Positions 52,167-60,710 of a stretch of DNA of 64,000 nt are shown here, piece by piece. Numbering within the stretch: the stretch's first letter is position 1; every line of letters starts with the position of its first letter. The translations under genes were made by a program, and so were the position numbers. Below the pieces are notes generated by a model. It had not been told where the DNA came from. It saw only the letters and a program-made list of their open reading frames with translations, and searched no databases. The stretch lies in NCBI RefSeq assembly GCF_014205275.1, contig NZ_JACHND010000001.1, forward strand, positions 620,001 through 684,000, written 5' to 3'. Source of the DNA: Sphaerisporangium siamense. GTDB lineage: Bacteria; Actinomycetota; Actinomycetes; Streptosporangiales; Streptosporangiaceae.

Positions 52167-52996
52167 GACACCCCATCATGACCTTCGGGGATGACCAGCC
52201 ACATCTCGCCCTCCACCTCGGCGGCGCGCGGCTGGAAGGTCACGACCCGCCGCTCGCTGGCCAGGACCGACGCGACGTCCTCGAACGCCGCGACCTCCGT
52301 CAGCGTGCGGATCGTCGGGGGCATCAGGAAGATCTCTCCGGCGTCCGCCCGGCGCAGCGCCTCGCCGGGGCGCATCCACGCCACCTGGTCGGCCTCGCCG
52401 CCCACGTCGCGGGTGCGCTGGCCCGGCGGCAGCGCCGCCACGAAGAACCGCGTGTCGAACCGCTTGCTCTCGACGTCCGGCGTGATCCAGTGCGCCCAGG
52501 GCCGCAGCAGGTCGGTCCTGAGCACCAGGCCACGCCGGTCCAGGAACTCCGCCAGCGACAGCTCACGGGCGATCAGCGCCTCGCGGTCGGCCTCCCAGTC
52601 GTCGCCGGTGGTGTCGGCGACCAGCGTGTCCGGGCTCGGCCCCGCCAGCAGCACGCCGGACTCCTCGAACGTCTCGCGCACGGCCGCGCAGACCAGCCCG
52701 CGCGCCGTCGTGGCGTCCGCGCCGAACGCGCGCGCCCACACCTCCGGGGAGGGGCCCGCCCAGGCCACCCGGCGGTCGGCGTCACGCGGGTCCACGCCGC
52801 CGCCGGGGAAGACGTACGCCCCGGCGGCGAAGCTCATGCTCGTGCTGCGCCTGAGCAGGTAGACCTCTACGCCGCCGCCCGAGGGGCGCAGCAGCACGAC
52901 GGTCGCGGCGTCCCTGGCCGGGACGGGGGCGATCTCACCGGCGAGGATCGCCCGCGCCCGCACACCGGACTCGCCGCGCAGCGGGATGCCGTTCAT
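52163..52996 (-). CDS. NUDIX hydrolase (NUDT19-like)
   Basis: A 277-residue NUDIX protein. The box is split by an insert: VYLLRRSTSMSFAAGAYVFPGGGVDP, then about 30 residues (WARAFGADATTARGL) before AAVRETFEESGVLL. That long insertion is typical of the NUDT19/RP2p-like branch. CoA or acyl-CoA derivatives are possible substrates. It overlaps RidA (52993-52996) and MBL (52163-52166) by 4 bp on each side, so all are co-translated. Confidence 0.88.
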   Translation of the reverse strand: MNGIPLRGESGVRARAILAGEIAPVPARDAATVVLLRPSGGGVEVYLLRRSTSMSFAAGAYVFPGGGVDPRDADRRVAWAGPSPEVWARAFGADATTARGLVCAAVRETFEESGVLLAGPSPDTLVADTTGDDWEADREALIARELSLAEFLDRRGLVLRTDLLRPWAHWITPDVESKRFDTRFFVAALPPGQRTRDVGGEADQVAWMRPGEALRRADAGEIFLMPPTIRTLTEVAAFEDVASVLASERRVVTFQPRAAEVEGEMWLVIPEGHDGVS

Positions 52997-53454
52997 CTCA
53001 CCTCGGCGATCAGCTCCACCTCGACCGGGGCGTCCAGCGGCAGCACCGCGACGCCGACGGCGCTGCGCGCGTGCCGCCCGGCGTCCCCGAACACCTCGCC
53101 CAGAAGCTCGCTGGCTCCGTTGATCACCTGCGGCTGGCCGGTGAAGCCCGGAGCGCTCGCCACGAAGCCGACCACCTTGACGATGCGCACGATGTTGGAC
53201 AGGCCGCCCGCCACCGAGGCCACCGCCGCCAGCGCGTTCAGCGCGCAGACGCGGGCCTGCTCCTTGGCCAGGTCGGCGTCCAGGTCGGCGCCGACCTTGC
53301 CGGTGACGGCGAGCTTGCCGTCCACCAGCGGCAACTGGCCCGAGGTGTACACGTGATCGCCCGTGCGCACGGCCGGCACGTACGCGGCCAGCGGCGGCAC
53401 GACCTCGGGCAACGTCAGGCCGAGCCCGGCCAGCCGCTCCTCGGGTGTGCTCAC
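52993..53454 (-). CDS. RidA-family protein (YjgF/YER057c/UK114)
   Basis: 153 residues: YVPAVRTGDHVYTSGQLPLVDGKLAVTGKVG, QARVCALNALAAVASVAGG, RIVKVVGFVASAPGFTGQPQVINGASELLGEVFGDAGRHARSAVGVAVLPLDAPVEVELIAEV. The Arg near the C-terminus that defines imine deaminase activity (R-AVG) is present in HARSAVGV. Members remove reactive enamine/imine intermediates. GTG 53454 overlaps the DUF4177 stop; the frame to 53961 is an artefact. Confidence 0.93.
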   Translation of the reverse strand: MSTPEERLAGLGLTLPEVVPPLAAYVPAVRTGDHVYTSGQLPLVDGKLAVTGKVGADLDADLAKEQARVCALNALAAVASVAGGLSNIVRIVKVVGFVASAPGFTGQPQVINGASELLGEVFGDAGRHARSAVGVAVLPLDAPVEVELIAEVR

Positions 53455-53606
53455 TGCTTCACTCTCTTCAGGTAGGCGACGAGCTGCTCGGCGTTCGGGC
53501 CGGGGATGACGGTGACGAGCTCCCAGCCGTCCTCGCCCCACTGGTCGAGGATCTGCTTGGTGGCATGGGTCAGCAGCGGGACCGTCGCGTATTCGAAGCT
53601 GTTCAT
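53451..53606 (-). CDS. DUF4177 small protein
   Basis: A 51-residue protein, MNSFEYATVPLLTHATKQIL..., with the DUF4177 core YATV-LL, ILDQWGEDGWELVTVIPGPN and YLKR. It is the first gene of the operon DUF4177-ridA-NUDIX-MBL, with GTGA overlap into RidA. The ATG has no Shine-Dalgarno sequence; TACAGT lies 6 nt upstream on this strand, so the mRNA is probably leaderless. Mycobacteria have a comparable small gene at this position. Function unknown. Confidence 0.88.
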   Translation of the reverse strand: MNSFEYATVPLLTHATKQILDQWGEDGWELVTVIPGPNAEQLVAYLKRVKQ

Positions 53607-53674
53607 GGTGAGACTGTAGACGGATCGGGGGCGGCCGGGTCCCGGGCGGGGACCTTTTGCAAACTATCAACGAT

Positions 53675-53712
53675 GACCGGAAAAGCCCCTGGTGTAGGGC
53701 TTTTCGCCGGTC
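53675..53712. terminator. terminator-like hairpin in a divergent promoter region
   Basis: GACCGG-AAAAGCCC (53675-53688) pairs with GGGCTTTT (53697-53704) and CCGGTC (53707-53712), with a 2-nt bulge. Both strands end the inner stem in a short U-run. It lies between divergent genes (53606 leftward, 53786 rightward), where no terminator is expected. Confidence 0.55.
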
Positions 53713-53785
53713 ATGGGCGACGGGCGGGTGTCGAGGGGGTGGGGAACGGCGAATCGCCAAGTGACCGTTGGGTAGCCTTCGAGAC

Positions 53786-54790
53786 GTGAGCGCTCGCGAC
53801 ATCGACTGGGACGGCGTGCGGCTGCACGTCGTCACCGGCAAGGGTGGCACCGGCAAGACCACGGTGGCCGCCGCCCTGGCACTGGCCCTCGCCGCGGGCG
53901 GCAAGAAGGTCCTCCTCGTCGAGGTCGAAGGACGGCAGGGCATCGCCCAGGTCTTCGACACCCCGCCACTGCCCTACGAGGAGCGCAAGATCGCCGTCGC
54001 CCCGGGCGGCGGCGACGTCTACGCCCTCGCCGTGGACCCCGAAGAGGCCATGCTCGAATACGTCGAGATGTTCTACGGCATGCGGCGCGCGGGCAAGGCG
54101 CTCAACAAGATCGGCCTGGTCGACTTCGCGACAACCATCGCCCCCGGCCTGCGCGACGTGCTCGTCACCGGCAAGACCAGCGAGGCCGTGCGCCGCCGCG
54201 ACAAGTCGGGCAGGCGCCTGTACGACGCCGTCGTCATGGACGCGCCGCCCACCGGCAGGATCACCCGCTTCCTCAACGTGACCTCCGAGGTCGCCGGGCT
54301 CGCCCGCATCGGCCCGGTCAAGAACCACGCCGACCTGGTGCGCGGCGTCGTGGCCTCGCCCGAGACCGCCGTGCACTTCGTCACGCTGCTGGAGGAGATG
54401 CCCGTTCAGGAGACCCTTGACGGCGTCGAGAGCCTGCGCGCCGCCAACCTGCCCGTGGGCGGCGTTTTCATCAACATGGTGCGCCCCGAGCTGCTGCCCA
54501 AGGTCGCCCTGGACGCCGCCGCGAAGGGCTCCTTCGACCCGGGCGAGCTGGCGCTCGGGCTCAAGGCCGCCGGGCTCGCCGACGGCCCCGCCGACGCGTC
54601 CGCGATCGCCGAGGCCCTGGCCGCCGAGATCGCCGAGCATGCCCGGCGCACGTCGTTGGAACGGCGCGAGCGCCGTGCGCTGGCCCGAGCCAAGATCCCG
54701 CGCTATGACCTGCCGCTGCTGACCGACGGCGCCGACCTGGCCGGGCTGCACGAGCTGGCGCAGGCCATCCGCGCGCAGGGAGCGGCGTGA
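53786..54790 (+). CDS. ArsA/GET3-like ATPase (first of pair)
   Basis: A 334-residue P-loop ATPase of the ArsA/MinD class: TGKGGTGKTT (17-26), VLLVEVEGRQG, DAPPTGRITRFL and terminal ARAKIPRYDLPLL. It lacks the arsenic-binding cysteines of true ArsA. Paired ArsA-like ATPases next to a WhiB gene are conserved across actinobacteria (anion-transporting ATPase annotation in mycobacteria), and a heteromer with the next gene is likely. GTG 53786 has TAGCCT 7 nt upstream and no Shine-Dalgarno sequence, so a leaderless start is favoured. Confidence 0.92.
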   Translation: MSARDIDWDGVRLHVVTGKGGTGKTTVAAALALALAAGGKKVLLVEVEGRQGIAQVFDTPPLPYEERKIAVAPGGGDVYALAVDPEEAMLEYVEMFYGMRRAGKALNKIGLVDFATTIAPGLRDVLVTGKTSEAVRRRDKSGRRLYDAVVMDAPPTGRITRFLNVTSEVAGLARIGPVKNHADLVRGVVASPETAVHFVTLLEEMPVQETLDGVESLRAANLPVGGVFINMVRPELLPKVALDAAAKGSFDPGELALGLKAAGLADGPADASAIAEALAAEIAEHARRTSLERRERRALARAKIPRYDLPLLTDGADLAGLHELAQAIRAQGAA

Positions 54791-54848
54791 ACGTCGGGCA
54801 CATCGGGCACATCGTCAGGCGAAGCCCCCACCGGAGGACCTCCCCGTC

Positions 54849-56021
54849 ATGACCACGACCATCCCGGACCCGACCGGCCAGGCCGCCCACACCGGCCGCC
54901 GGGTCTCGCCCGTCCTCGACCTCGACGCCATCCTCGACGACGAGGGCACCCGCATCGTGGTGTGCTGCGGCTCCGGCGGGGTGGGCAAGACGACGACGGC
55001 GGCGGCGCTGGCGCTGCGGGCCGCCGAGCGGGGGCGTCGCGTCGTGGTGCTCACCGTCGACCCGGCGCGCCGCCTGGCGCAGTCCATGGGGCTCACCGAG
55101 CTGGACAACACCCCGCGGCCGGTCGCCGGCGTCAAGGGGACGGGCGAGCTGCACGCCATGATGCTCGACATGAAGCGGACCTTCGACGAGATCATCGAGG
55201 CGCACGCCGACCCCGAGCGCGCCCGGCAGATCCTCACGAACCCCTTCTACCAGTCGCTGTCGTCCAGCTTCTCCGGCACGCAGGAGTACATGGCCATGGA
55301 GAAGCTCGGCCAGCTGCGCCGCTCGGACGAATGGGACCTGATCATCGTCGACACGCCCCCGTCGCGGTCCGCGCTGGACTTCCTCGACGCCCCCGAGCGG
55401 CTCGGCCGCTTCCTGGACGGGCGGCTGATCCGCATCCTGACGGCTCCGGCCAAGGCCGGGGGCCGCAGCGCGTTCAAGCTGCTCAACGCCGGGTTCGGCC
55501 TGGTGGCCGGGGTGCTGACGAAGATCCTCGGCGCGCAGTTCCTCAAGGACATCCAGACGTTCGTCGCCGGGCTCGACGCCGTGTTCGGCGGGTTCCGGCA
55601 GCGTGCGGAGCAGACCTACCGCCTGCTCCAGGCCCCCGGCACCGCCTTCGTGGTCGTCGCCGCGCCCGAGCGGGACGCGATGCGGGAGGCGTCGTACTTC
55701 GTGGAACGGCTCGCGGAGGAGCGCATGCCCCTGGCGGGCCTGGTGATCAACCGGGTGCATCGATCTCCGGCGCCGGCCCTCTCGGCCGCGCGCAGTACGG
55801 CCGCCGCCGAAGATCTGGAAGCGCGTGGCGAGCACGAGCTGACCGCCGCCGTGCTGCGGCTGCACGCCGGACGGATGCAACTCGCCGCTCGCGAGCACCG
55901 GGAGCGCGACCACTTCGCCTCGGCACACCCCACCGTGCCGATCTCCGAGGTTCCCGCGATGCCGGAGGACGTCCATGACCTCGCCGGCCTGCGTCGGATC
56001 GGCGAGCTTCTGTCCTCGTGA
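54849..56021 (+). CDS. ArsA/GET3-like ATPase (second of pair)
   Basis: A 390-residue P-loop ATPase, CGSGGVGKTTTAAAL (40-54), VLTVDPARRLAQSMG, DTPPSRSALDFLDAP, VVAAPERDAMREASYFVERL and INRVH. It is longer than its partner at 53786, with an extra N-terminal 35 residues. The deviant Walker A GSGGVGKTT and DPA motif match the Get3/ArsA group. The true substrate is unknown. ATG 54849 follows GGAGGACC. It ends shortly before the convergent wblA. Confidence 0.93.
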   Translation: MTTTIPDPTGQAAHTGRRVSPVLDLDAILDDEGTRIVVCCGSGGVGKTTTAAALALRAAERGRRVVVLTVDPARRLAQSMGLTELDNTPRPVAGVKGTGELHAMMLDMKRTFDEIIEAHADPERARQILTNPFYQSLSSSFSGTQEYMAMEKLGQLRRSDEWDLIIVDTPPSRSALDFLDAPERLGRFLDGRLIRILTAPAKAGGRSAFKLLNAGFGLVAGVLTKILGAQFLKDIQTFVAGLDAVFGGFRQRAEQTYRLLQAPGTAFVVVAAPERDAMREASYFVERLAEERMPLAGLVINRVHRSPAPALSAARSTAAAEDLEARGEHELTAAVLRLHAGRMQLAAREHRERDHFASAHPTVPISEVPAMPEDVHDLAGLRRIGELLSS

Positions 56022-56162
56022 CCGGCGGGCGGACGGCGACCGTGATCGCCGTGCTCTCCCGGAAGGTCGGTTCTGACCCGGTTACGCCAGTGAGGGGCTG
56101 AACCGTCAGCCCCTCTGTCGTGTCGTCGGAGCGCGAGGCGACGCCGCCCCCCGCTCCTGAAC

Positions 56163-56459
56163 TCAGCCGGCGATCAGCTCGTTGGTCCGCTCGTACTCCT
56201 CCTTGGCGACCTCCAGAAGGTCGCGCCAGGAGGTCACATCCGGCCGCCGCCTGAGCAGCGCCCGGCGCTCTCGCTCGGTCATGCCCCCCCAGACACCGAA
56301 CTCGATGCGGTTGTCCAGCGCGTCCGCGAGGCACTCCGTACGGACCGGGCATCCTCGGCAGATGAGCTTCGCCCTGTTCTGCGCGGCACCCTGCACGAAC
56401 AACGCGTCAGGATCCGCACCTCGACAGGCGGCACGGGAGGTCCAATCCGTGATCCACAT
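56163..56459 (-). CDS. wblA: WhiB-family iron-sulfur regulator, WblA/WhiB4 orthologue
   Basis: A 98-residue WhiB-like protein. The four [4Fe-4S] cysteines are Cys12, Cys34, Cys37 and Cys43 (AACRG, LICRGCPVRTEC), then the GVWGG turn (55-59) and basic RERRALLRRR. The sequence is very close to Streptomyces WblA and occupies the same position between the ArsA pair and a class A PBP (WhiB4 in mycobacteria). WblA represses antibiotic production and promotes spore maturation. It is divergent from the PBP gene across a region with two palindromes. Confidence 0.95.
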   Translation of the reverse strand: MWITDWTSRAACRGADPDALFVQGAAQNRAKLICRGCPVRTECLADALDNRIEFGVWGGMTERERRALLRRRPDVTSWRDLLEVAKEEYERTNELIAG

Positions 56460-56601
56460 TTCGACCCCACTCCCCTATAGGTGGTCAGTCGTCACTTGGC
56501 GGCCGACGGGCGCGGGCGTCGAGCCTCCTTATTCAGTTGCCGCAGAGGAGAACGTACGCAACCAGACGTTGGGACCGACAGACCCCGGGCGGGTCAATTT
56601 C

Positions 56602-56645
56602 CCACATGGTCATGTCAGGCCATGTGGCCGGGAATGACTAGTCAT
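56602..56645. promoter_or_regulatory. two palindromes between wblA and the PBP gene
   Basis: CCACATGG (56602-56609) and CCATGTGG (56620-56627) form an inverted repeat with a 10-nt centre. Seven bases further on, ATGACTAGTCAT (56634-56645) is a perfect 12-bp palindrome. Both sit in the 269-bp divergent region and could serve one or both promoters. Confidence 0.5.
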
Positions 56646-56728
56646 CTCCGAGCCGGGTAGCGGGCGAGTCAATGCGAAATGGACTTTGGGTACCTATTGA
56701 GTCATGGGTTCGGCATACCCTTGGACTC

Positions 56729-58975
56729 GTGCAAGCTCAAGGTAAAGCTCACGGGTCCGTGTTCGGGAACCTGCTGCGGCTGCTCGGAGCCGCGGTGGCC
56801 GCGGGCGTCCTGGCCGCGGCGATCGCCCTGCCCGCCGTGGGCGGTGCCGGCATGGGCGTCAAGAGCACCACTGACGTGCTCAATCTCAAACCCGAAGACC
56901 TCGAGGAGCCCCTGCTTCCCGAGAAGACGGTGATCCGCGACGCCAGCGGCGCGAAACTCGCGCAGTTCTACTACCAGAACCGCGAATCAGTGAAGCTGGA
57001 CAAGGTCGCGCCCATCATGCGCCAGGCCATCATCGCCATCGAGGACTTCCGCTTCTACGAGCACGGCGCCCTCGACCTCGAAGGCTCCGTCCGCGCTCTC
57101 ATGAAGAACTTCCAGTCCGGCGGCGTGGCCCAGGGCGGTTCCTCGATCACCCAGCAGTACGTCAAGCAGGTGATCTTCAACAAGGCCGAGACCGAGGAGG
57201 AGAAGGCCGCGGCCATCGCCCCGACCGTGTCGCGCAAGCTCAACGAGCTGCGGTACGCCATGGCGGTCGAGCAGCAGAACACCAAGGACCAGATCCTTGA
57301 GAAGTACCTGAACATCGCCTACTTCGGCGCCAGCTCGTACGGCATCCAGGCCGCGTCCAAGCGGTTCTTCGACAAGCCGGCCTCCGAGCTGAACCTCGAA
57401 GAGGCCGCCACGCTCGCGGGGGCCGTGCAGAACCCCAACGCGACCGACCCCAACCTCGGCAAGCAGCAGAGGGCCGCCCTGCTGGCCCGGCGCAACGTCG
57501 TCCTGGACCGCATGGCCGAGCTCGGCAAGATCACGACACAGCAGGCGATCGAGGCCAAGACCAAGAAGCTGACGTACAAGGACATCGCCATCCCCGGCGG
57601 GTGTGAGCAGAGCAAGTACCCCTACTTCTGCCTGTACGTCCAGCACGAGATCCTCAACGACCCGCAGTTCGGCAAGACCGAGAAGGCCCGCCGGGAGTTC
57701 CTCAACCGGGGCGGCCTCGTCATCAGGACGACGCTCGACACGAAGATGCAGAAGGCCGCCGAGAAGGCGATCAAGAAGTTCGTCCACGCCTCCGACAAGC
57801 CCGTCGCCGCCGAGGCCCTCATCGAGCCCGGCACCGGCGCCATCAAGGCCATGGCCGCGAGCCGCAAGTTCGGCGGCAGCAAGAAGAAGAACGAGTCGAA
57901 CTACAACCTCGTCGCCGACGTCGCGCACGGCGGCGGCACCGGCTTCCAGGCCGGGTCCACGTTCAAGGCGTTCACGCTGGCCACGGCCCTGAAAGAGGGC
58001 ATGCGCTACGACGACGGCATCAACTCGGGCAGCAGCTACCAGGCCGGCGGGTACAGCGACTTCAAGAACTGCAAGGGCGAGAACGTCGGCGACCCCAGCC
58101 ACGTGGCCCACAACTCCGAAGGTGGCGGCGGGTTCAAGACCCTCAGAACCGGCACCTGGGGCTCGGTGAACACCTTCTTCCTCCGACTGGAGCAGAAGGT
58201 CGGGCTCTGCGACGTCGTCAAGACCGCCAAGGACCTCGGTATCAAGCGCGCCGACGGCCGCAAGCTGAGCGAGGTCGAGACCTTCACCCTCGGCGTCAAC
58301 GAGATGGACCCGGTGACGGTAGCCGCCGCCTACGCCACGTTCGCCTCCCGCGGCAGCTACTGCAAGCCGATGGCGATCACCTCGATCACCGACCGCACCG
58401 GCAAGAAGACCCAGTTCAAGCCCGACTGCAAGCAGGCGCTCGACGAGAAGGTCGCCGACGCCGTCAGCGGCATCCTGTCCGGGGTCTTCACCAAGGGCAC
58501 CATGTCCGGCGTCGGCGGCATCGGCCGCGACGCGGCGGGCAAGACCGGCACCACCGACGGCTCCATGACCGCCTGGTTCGCCGGGTACACCCCCGACCTG
58601 GCGGGCGCCGTCAGCCTGGGCGACCCGCGCGGCTCCTACACCCACCCGCTGCGCAACATCCGCATCGGCGGCCGCTACTACGGCGAGGTGTTCGGCGCGA
58701 CGATCTCCGGGCGCATCTGGAAGGAGACGTTCCTCAAGGCGCTGAAGGGCATCGAGGCCTCGTCGTTCACGTCGCCGGACATGAGCCAGTTCGGCGGATG
58801 CAGCGGCGCCTGCGCGCCCAAGCCGCCGCGCAAGACCCACGGCGAGGACGGCGGCCCGTTCGAGGTGCCGAACGGCAACGACGGCGGCGGGGACATCCCT
58901 AACATCCCCGACATCCCCACCGGCGGCGGCGGCACCGGCATCTACCCCGTCACCCCTGGCATCGCCCGGGACTGA
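56729..58975 (+). CDS. ponA2: class A penicillin-binding protein (transglycosylase/transpeptidase, PonA2-like)
   Basis: A 748-residue bifunctional peptidoglycan synthase. One N-terminal membrane helix (about 15-42), a GT51 domain with catalytic Glu105 (IAIEDFRFYEHGALD) and SSITQQYVKQ, and a transpeptidase domain with Ser410-x-x-Lys413 (GSTFK), SVN 479-481 and KTG 605-607. It ends in a Gly/Pro-rich tail without a PASTA domain. GTG 56729 has TACCCT 7 nt upstream and no Shine-Dalgarno sequence, suggesting a leaderless start; ATG 56672 is an in-frame alternative. Placement beside wblA matches PonA2 in mycobacteria. Confidence 0.95.
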   Translation: MQAQGKAHGSVFGNLLRLLGAAVAAGVLAAAIALPAVGGAGMGVKSTTDVLNLKPEDLEEPLLPEKTVIRDASGAKLAQFYYQNRESVKLDKVAPIMRQAIIAIEDFRFYEHGALDLEGSVRALMKNFQSGGVAQGGSSITQQYVKQVIFNKAETEEEKAAAIAPTVSRKLNELRYAMAVEQQNTKDQILEKYLNIAYFGASSYGIQAASKRFFDKPASELNLEEAATLAGAVQNPNATDPNLGKQQRAALLARRNVVLDRMAELGKITTQQAIEAKTKKLTYKDIAIPGGCEQSKYPYFCLYVQHEILNDPQFGKTEKARREFLNRGGLVIRTTLDTKMQKAAEKAIKKFVHASDKPVAAEALIEPGTGAIKAMAASRKFGGSKKKNESNYNLVADVAHGGGTGFQAGSTFKAFTLATALKEGMRYDDGINSGSSYQAGGYSDFKNCKGENVGDPSHVAHNSEGGGGFKTLRTGTWGSVNTFFLRLEQKVGLCDVVKTAKDLGIKRADGRKLSEVETFTLGVNEMDPVTVAAAYATFASRGSYCKPMAITSITDRTGKKTQFKPDCKQALDEKVADAVSGILSGVFTKGTMSGVGGIGRDAAGKTGTTDGSMTAWFAGYTPDLAGAVSLGDPRGSYTHPLRNIRIGGRYYGEVFGATISGRIWKETFLKALKGIEASSFTSPDMSQFGGCSGACAPKPPRKTHGEDGGPFEVPNGNDGGGDIPNIPDIPTGGGGTGIYPVTPGIARD

Positions 58976-58994
58976 CCCAGCCCCGGCTCCACAC

Positions 58995-59044
58995 AGCCGA
59001 AGGGGCCCGCCACGGCCATCACACCGCGGCGGGCCCCTTCGGCT
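58995..59044 (+). terminator. terminator after the PBP gene
   Basis: A 17-bp perfect stem (58995-59011 with 59028-59044), 16-nt loop, followed by TGTGTCC. Confidence 0.85.
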
Positions 59045-59130
59045 TGTGTCCCACGCCTCCAGCCCGCCTGGGACCCGTGCCCGGCCCCTCGGCCGGCGCA
59101 CTGGTAGGTGGCCGTCCCTCAGCCGACGAC

Positions 59131-59172
59131 GTCCGTCCCTCAGTCGGTGAGGCGGGCGCGGACGGCCTGAGC
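59131..59172 (-). repeat. diverged copy of the YqeY gene 3' end
   Basis: 36 of 42 bases match 59199-59240, exactly 68 bp away. On the minus strand the copy reads AQAVRARLTD then TGA, against the true terminus AQAVRAHLAG then TGA, so both end in an in-frame stop. A third, shorter match (GCCGTCCCTCAGCCG) is at about 59111-59125. It is a local duplication of the gene tail downstream of the gene. Confidence 0.7.
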
Positions 59173-59207
59173 CCGCATCCCTCCCGCGAACGACGTCCGT
59201 CCGTCCC

Positions 59208-59663
59208 TCAGCCGGCCAGGTGGGCGCGGACCGCCTGGGCGACCCTGCCGCCCTCCGCGCGGCCGGCGACCTTGGGGTTGAGGACCTTCATCACCTGGCC
59301 CATCGCCTTCGGCCCCTCGGCGCCACTCTCGGCGATCGCCTCCTGGACCAGACGATCGAGCTCCTCGTCGCTGAGCTGCGCCGGCAGATACTCCTCAAGG
59401 ACGCCCTGCTCGTCCTGCTCGGCCCGCGCCTGCTCGGCCCGGCCGGCCCCCGCGAAGGCCTCCGCCGCCTCCCGCCGCTTCTTGGCCTCCTTGGTCAGCA
59501 CCTTGACGACCTCGTCGTCCGAGAGCTGCCTGGCCTCCTTACCCGCGACCTCCTCCGTGCTGACGGCCGCCAGAGCCATGCGGATCGTCCGCGTCCGCAG
59601 CTCGTCCCGCGCCTTCATCGCCGTAGTGAGATCGGCCTTCAGCTTGTCCTTCAAAGCACTCAT
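59208..59663 (-). CDS. GatB/YqeY-domain protein
   Basis: A 151-residue protein: LKADLTTAMKARDELRTRTIRMALAAV, KEAKKRREAAEAFAGAGR, EEYLPAQLSDEELDRLVQEAI and MGQVMKVLNPKVAGRAEGGRVAQAVRAHL are the full YqeY signature shared with the C-terminal domain of GatB. It may aid tRNA-dependent amidation or bind tRNA, but its function is unproven. ATG 59663 is preferred; ATG 59672 is possible. A diverged copy of its last codons lies at 59131-59172. Confidence 0.93.
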   Translation of the reverse strand: MSALKDKLKADLTTAMKARDELRTRTIRMALAAVSTEEVAGKEARQLSDDEVVKVLTKEAKKRREAAEAFAGAGRAEQARAEQDEQGVLEEYLPAQLSDEELDRLVQEAIAESGAEGPKAMGQVMKVLNPKVAGRAEGGRVAQAVRAHLAG

Positions 59664-59719
59664 GGCGACCATCTTGCCGTGAGGAGGCGGGGGCGGGTGG
59701 GCTCGGGCATCATGAAGGG

Positions 59720-60625
59720 GTGAGGAAAGCTGCCGCGATACCCCTGTCCCTGCTCGGTCTCGGCGTCGCCGGGCTCGGCTACGCGTCCGTCGTCGAGCGC
59801 AACTGGTTCCGGTTGCGCCGCTTCGACGTGCCGGTCCTCCCGCCGGGGCAGCGTCCGGTGCGCATTCTCCAGCTCTCCGACCTGCATCTCACGCCGGGGC
59901 GCACCCGCCTGATCAACTGGGTCCGCTCGCTGGACGCCCTCGAACCCGACCTCGTGGTGAACACCGGCGACACCATCGCCCACCCGGACGCCGTCCCGGC
60001 CTATCTGCGCGCCGTCGAGCCCCTGCTGGCACGTCCGGGCCTGTTCGTCTACGGGTCCAACGACCTGTACTCGCCGCACTTCAAGAACCCCGCCCGCTAC
60101 CTGTGGCGCTCGTCCAAGGGCGACAGCCGGCGCAGCGTCCCCGACCTGCCCTGGCCGGAGCTCGGCGAGGGCATGACGGCGGCGGGCTGGCTGGACATGA
60201 ACAACACCACCGCCAGCATCAAGGTGGGCGATCTGGACGTCTTCGTGGGCGGCATCCACGACTCGCACATCAACCGCGATCGCTACGACGAGATCGCGGG
60301 CCCCACCCCCGCCGAGGCCGACCTGCGCCTCGGGGTCATGCACTCCCCCGAGCCCAGCAACATGTCCCGCTTCGCCGCCGACGGCTACCAGTTGCTCCTC
60401 GCCGGTCACACCCACGGCGGCCAGCTCTGCATCCCCTTCTACGGCGCCCTGGTGACCAACTGCGGCATCGACCGCGCCCGCGTGAAGGGCCTCCACAGGC
60501 ACGACTCTGCCTGGCTCCACGTCTCCGCGGGCCTCGGCACCTCCCCCTTCGCCCCCGTCCGCTTCTCCTGCCCCCCGGAGGCCACCCTGCTCACCCTCGT
60601 CCCCCGCCGCCCCGCCCGCCCCTGA
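59720..60625 (+). CDS. membrane-anchored metallophosphoesterase
   Basis: A 301-residue calcineurin-like phosphoesterase. An N-terminal anchor (IPLSLLGLGVAGLGYASV) precedes QLSDLHL, NTGDTI, the altered third motif YGSNDLY (usually GNHD), GVMHSP and LLAGHTHGGQ. YkuE-like enzymes of this type act at the membrane, some on lipid A-like or UDP-sugar lipids; the substrate here is unknown. The gene follows the class A PBP in other actinobacteria too. GTG 59720 has GAAGGG just upstream. Confidence 0.92.
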   Translation: MRKAAAIPLSLLGLGVAGLGYASVVERNWFRLRRFDVPVLPPGQRPVRILQLSDLHLTPGRTRLINWVRSLDALEPDLVVNTGDTIAHPDAVPAYLRAVEPLLARPGLFVYGSNDLYSPHFKNPARYLWRSSKGDSRRSVPDLPWPELGEGMTAAGWLDMNNTTASIKVGDLDVFVGGIHDSHINRDRYDEIAGPTPAEADLRLGVMHSPEPSNMSRFAADGYQLLLAGHTHGGQLCIPFYGALVTNCGIDRARVKGLHRHDSAWLHVSAGLGTSPFAPVRFSCPPEATLLTLVPRRPARP

Positions 60626-60710
60626 CCCTCCTCGATCACCCTCCAGGGTGACGCGAGCACCGCCAAAGTCCGCTAGACTCATGCGAGCACAAGCAAAACA
60701 GCCAGTGCAC

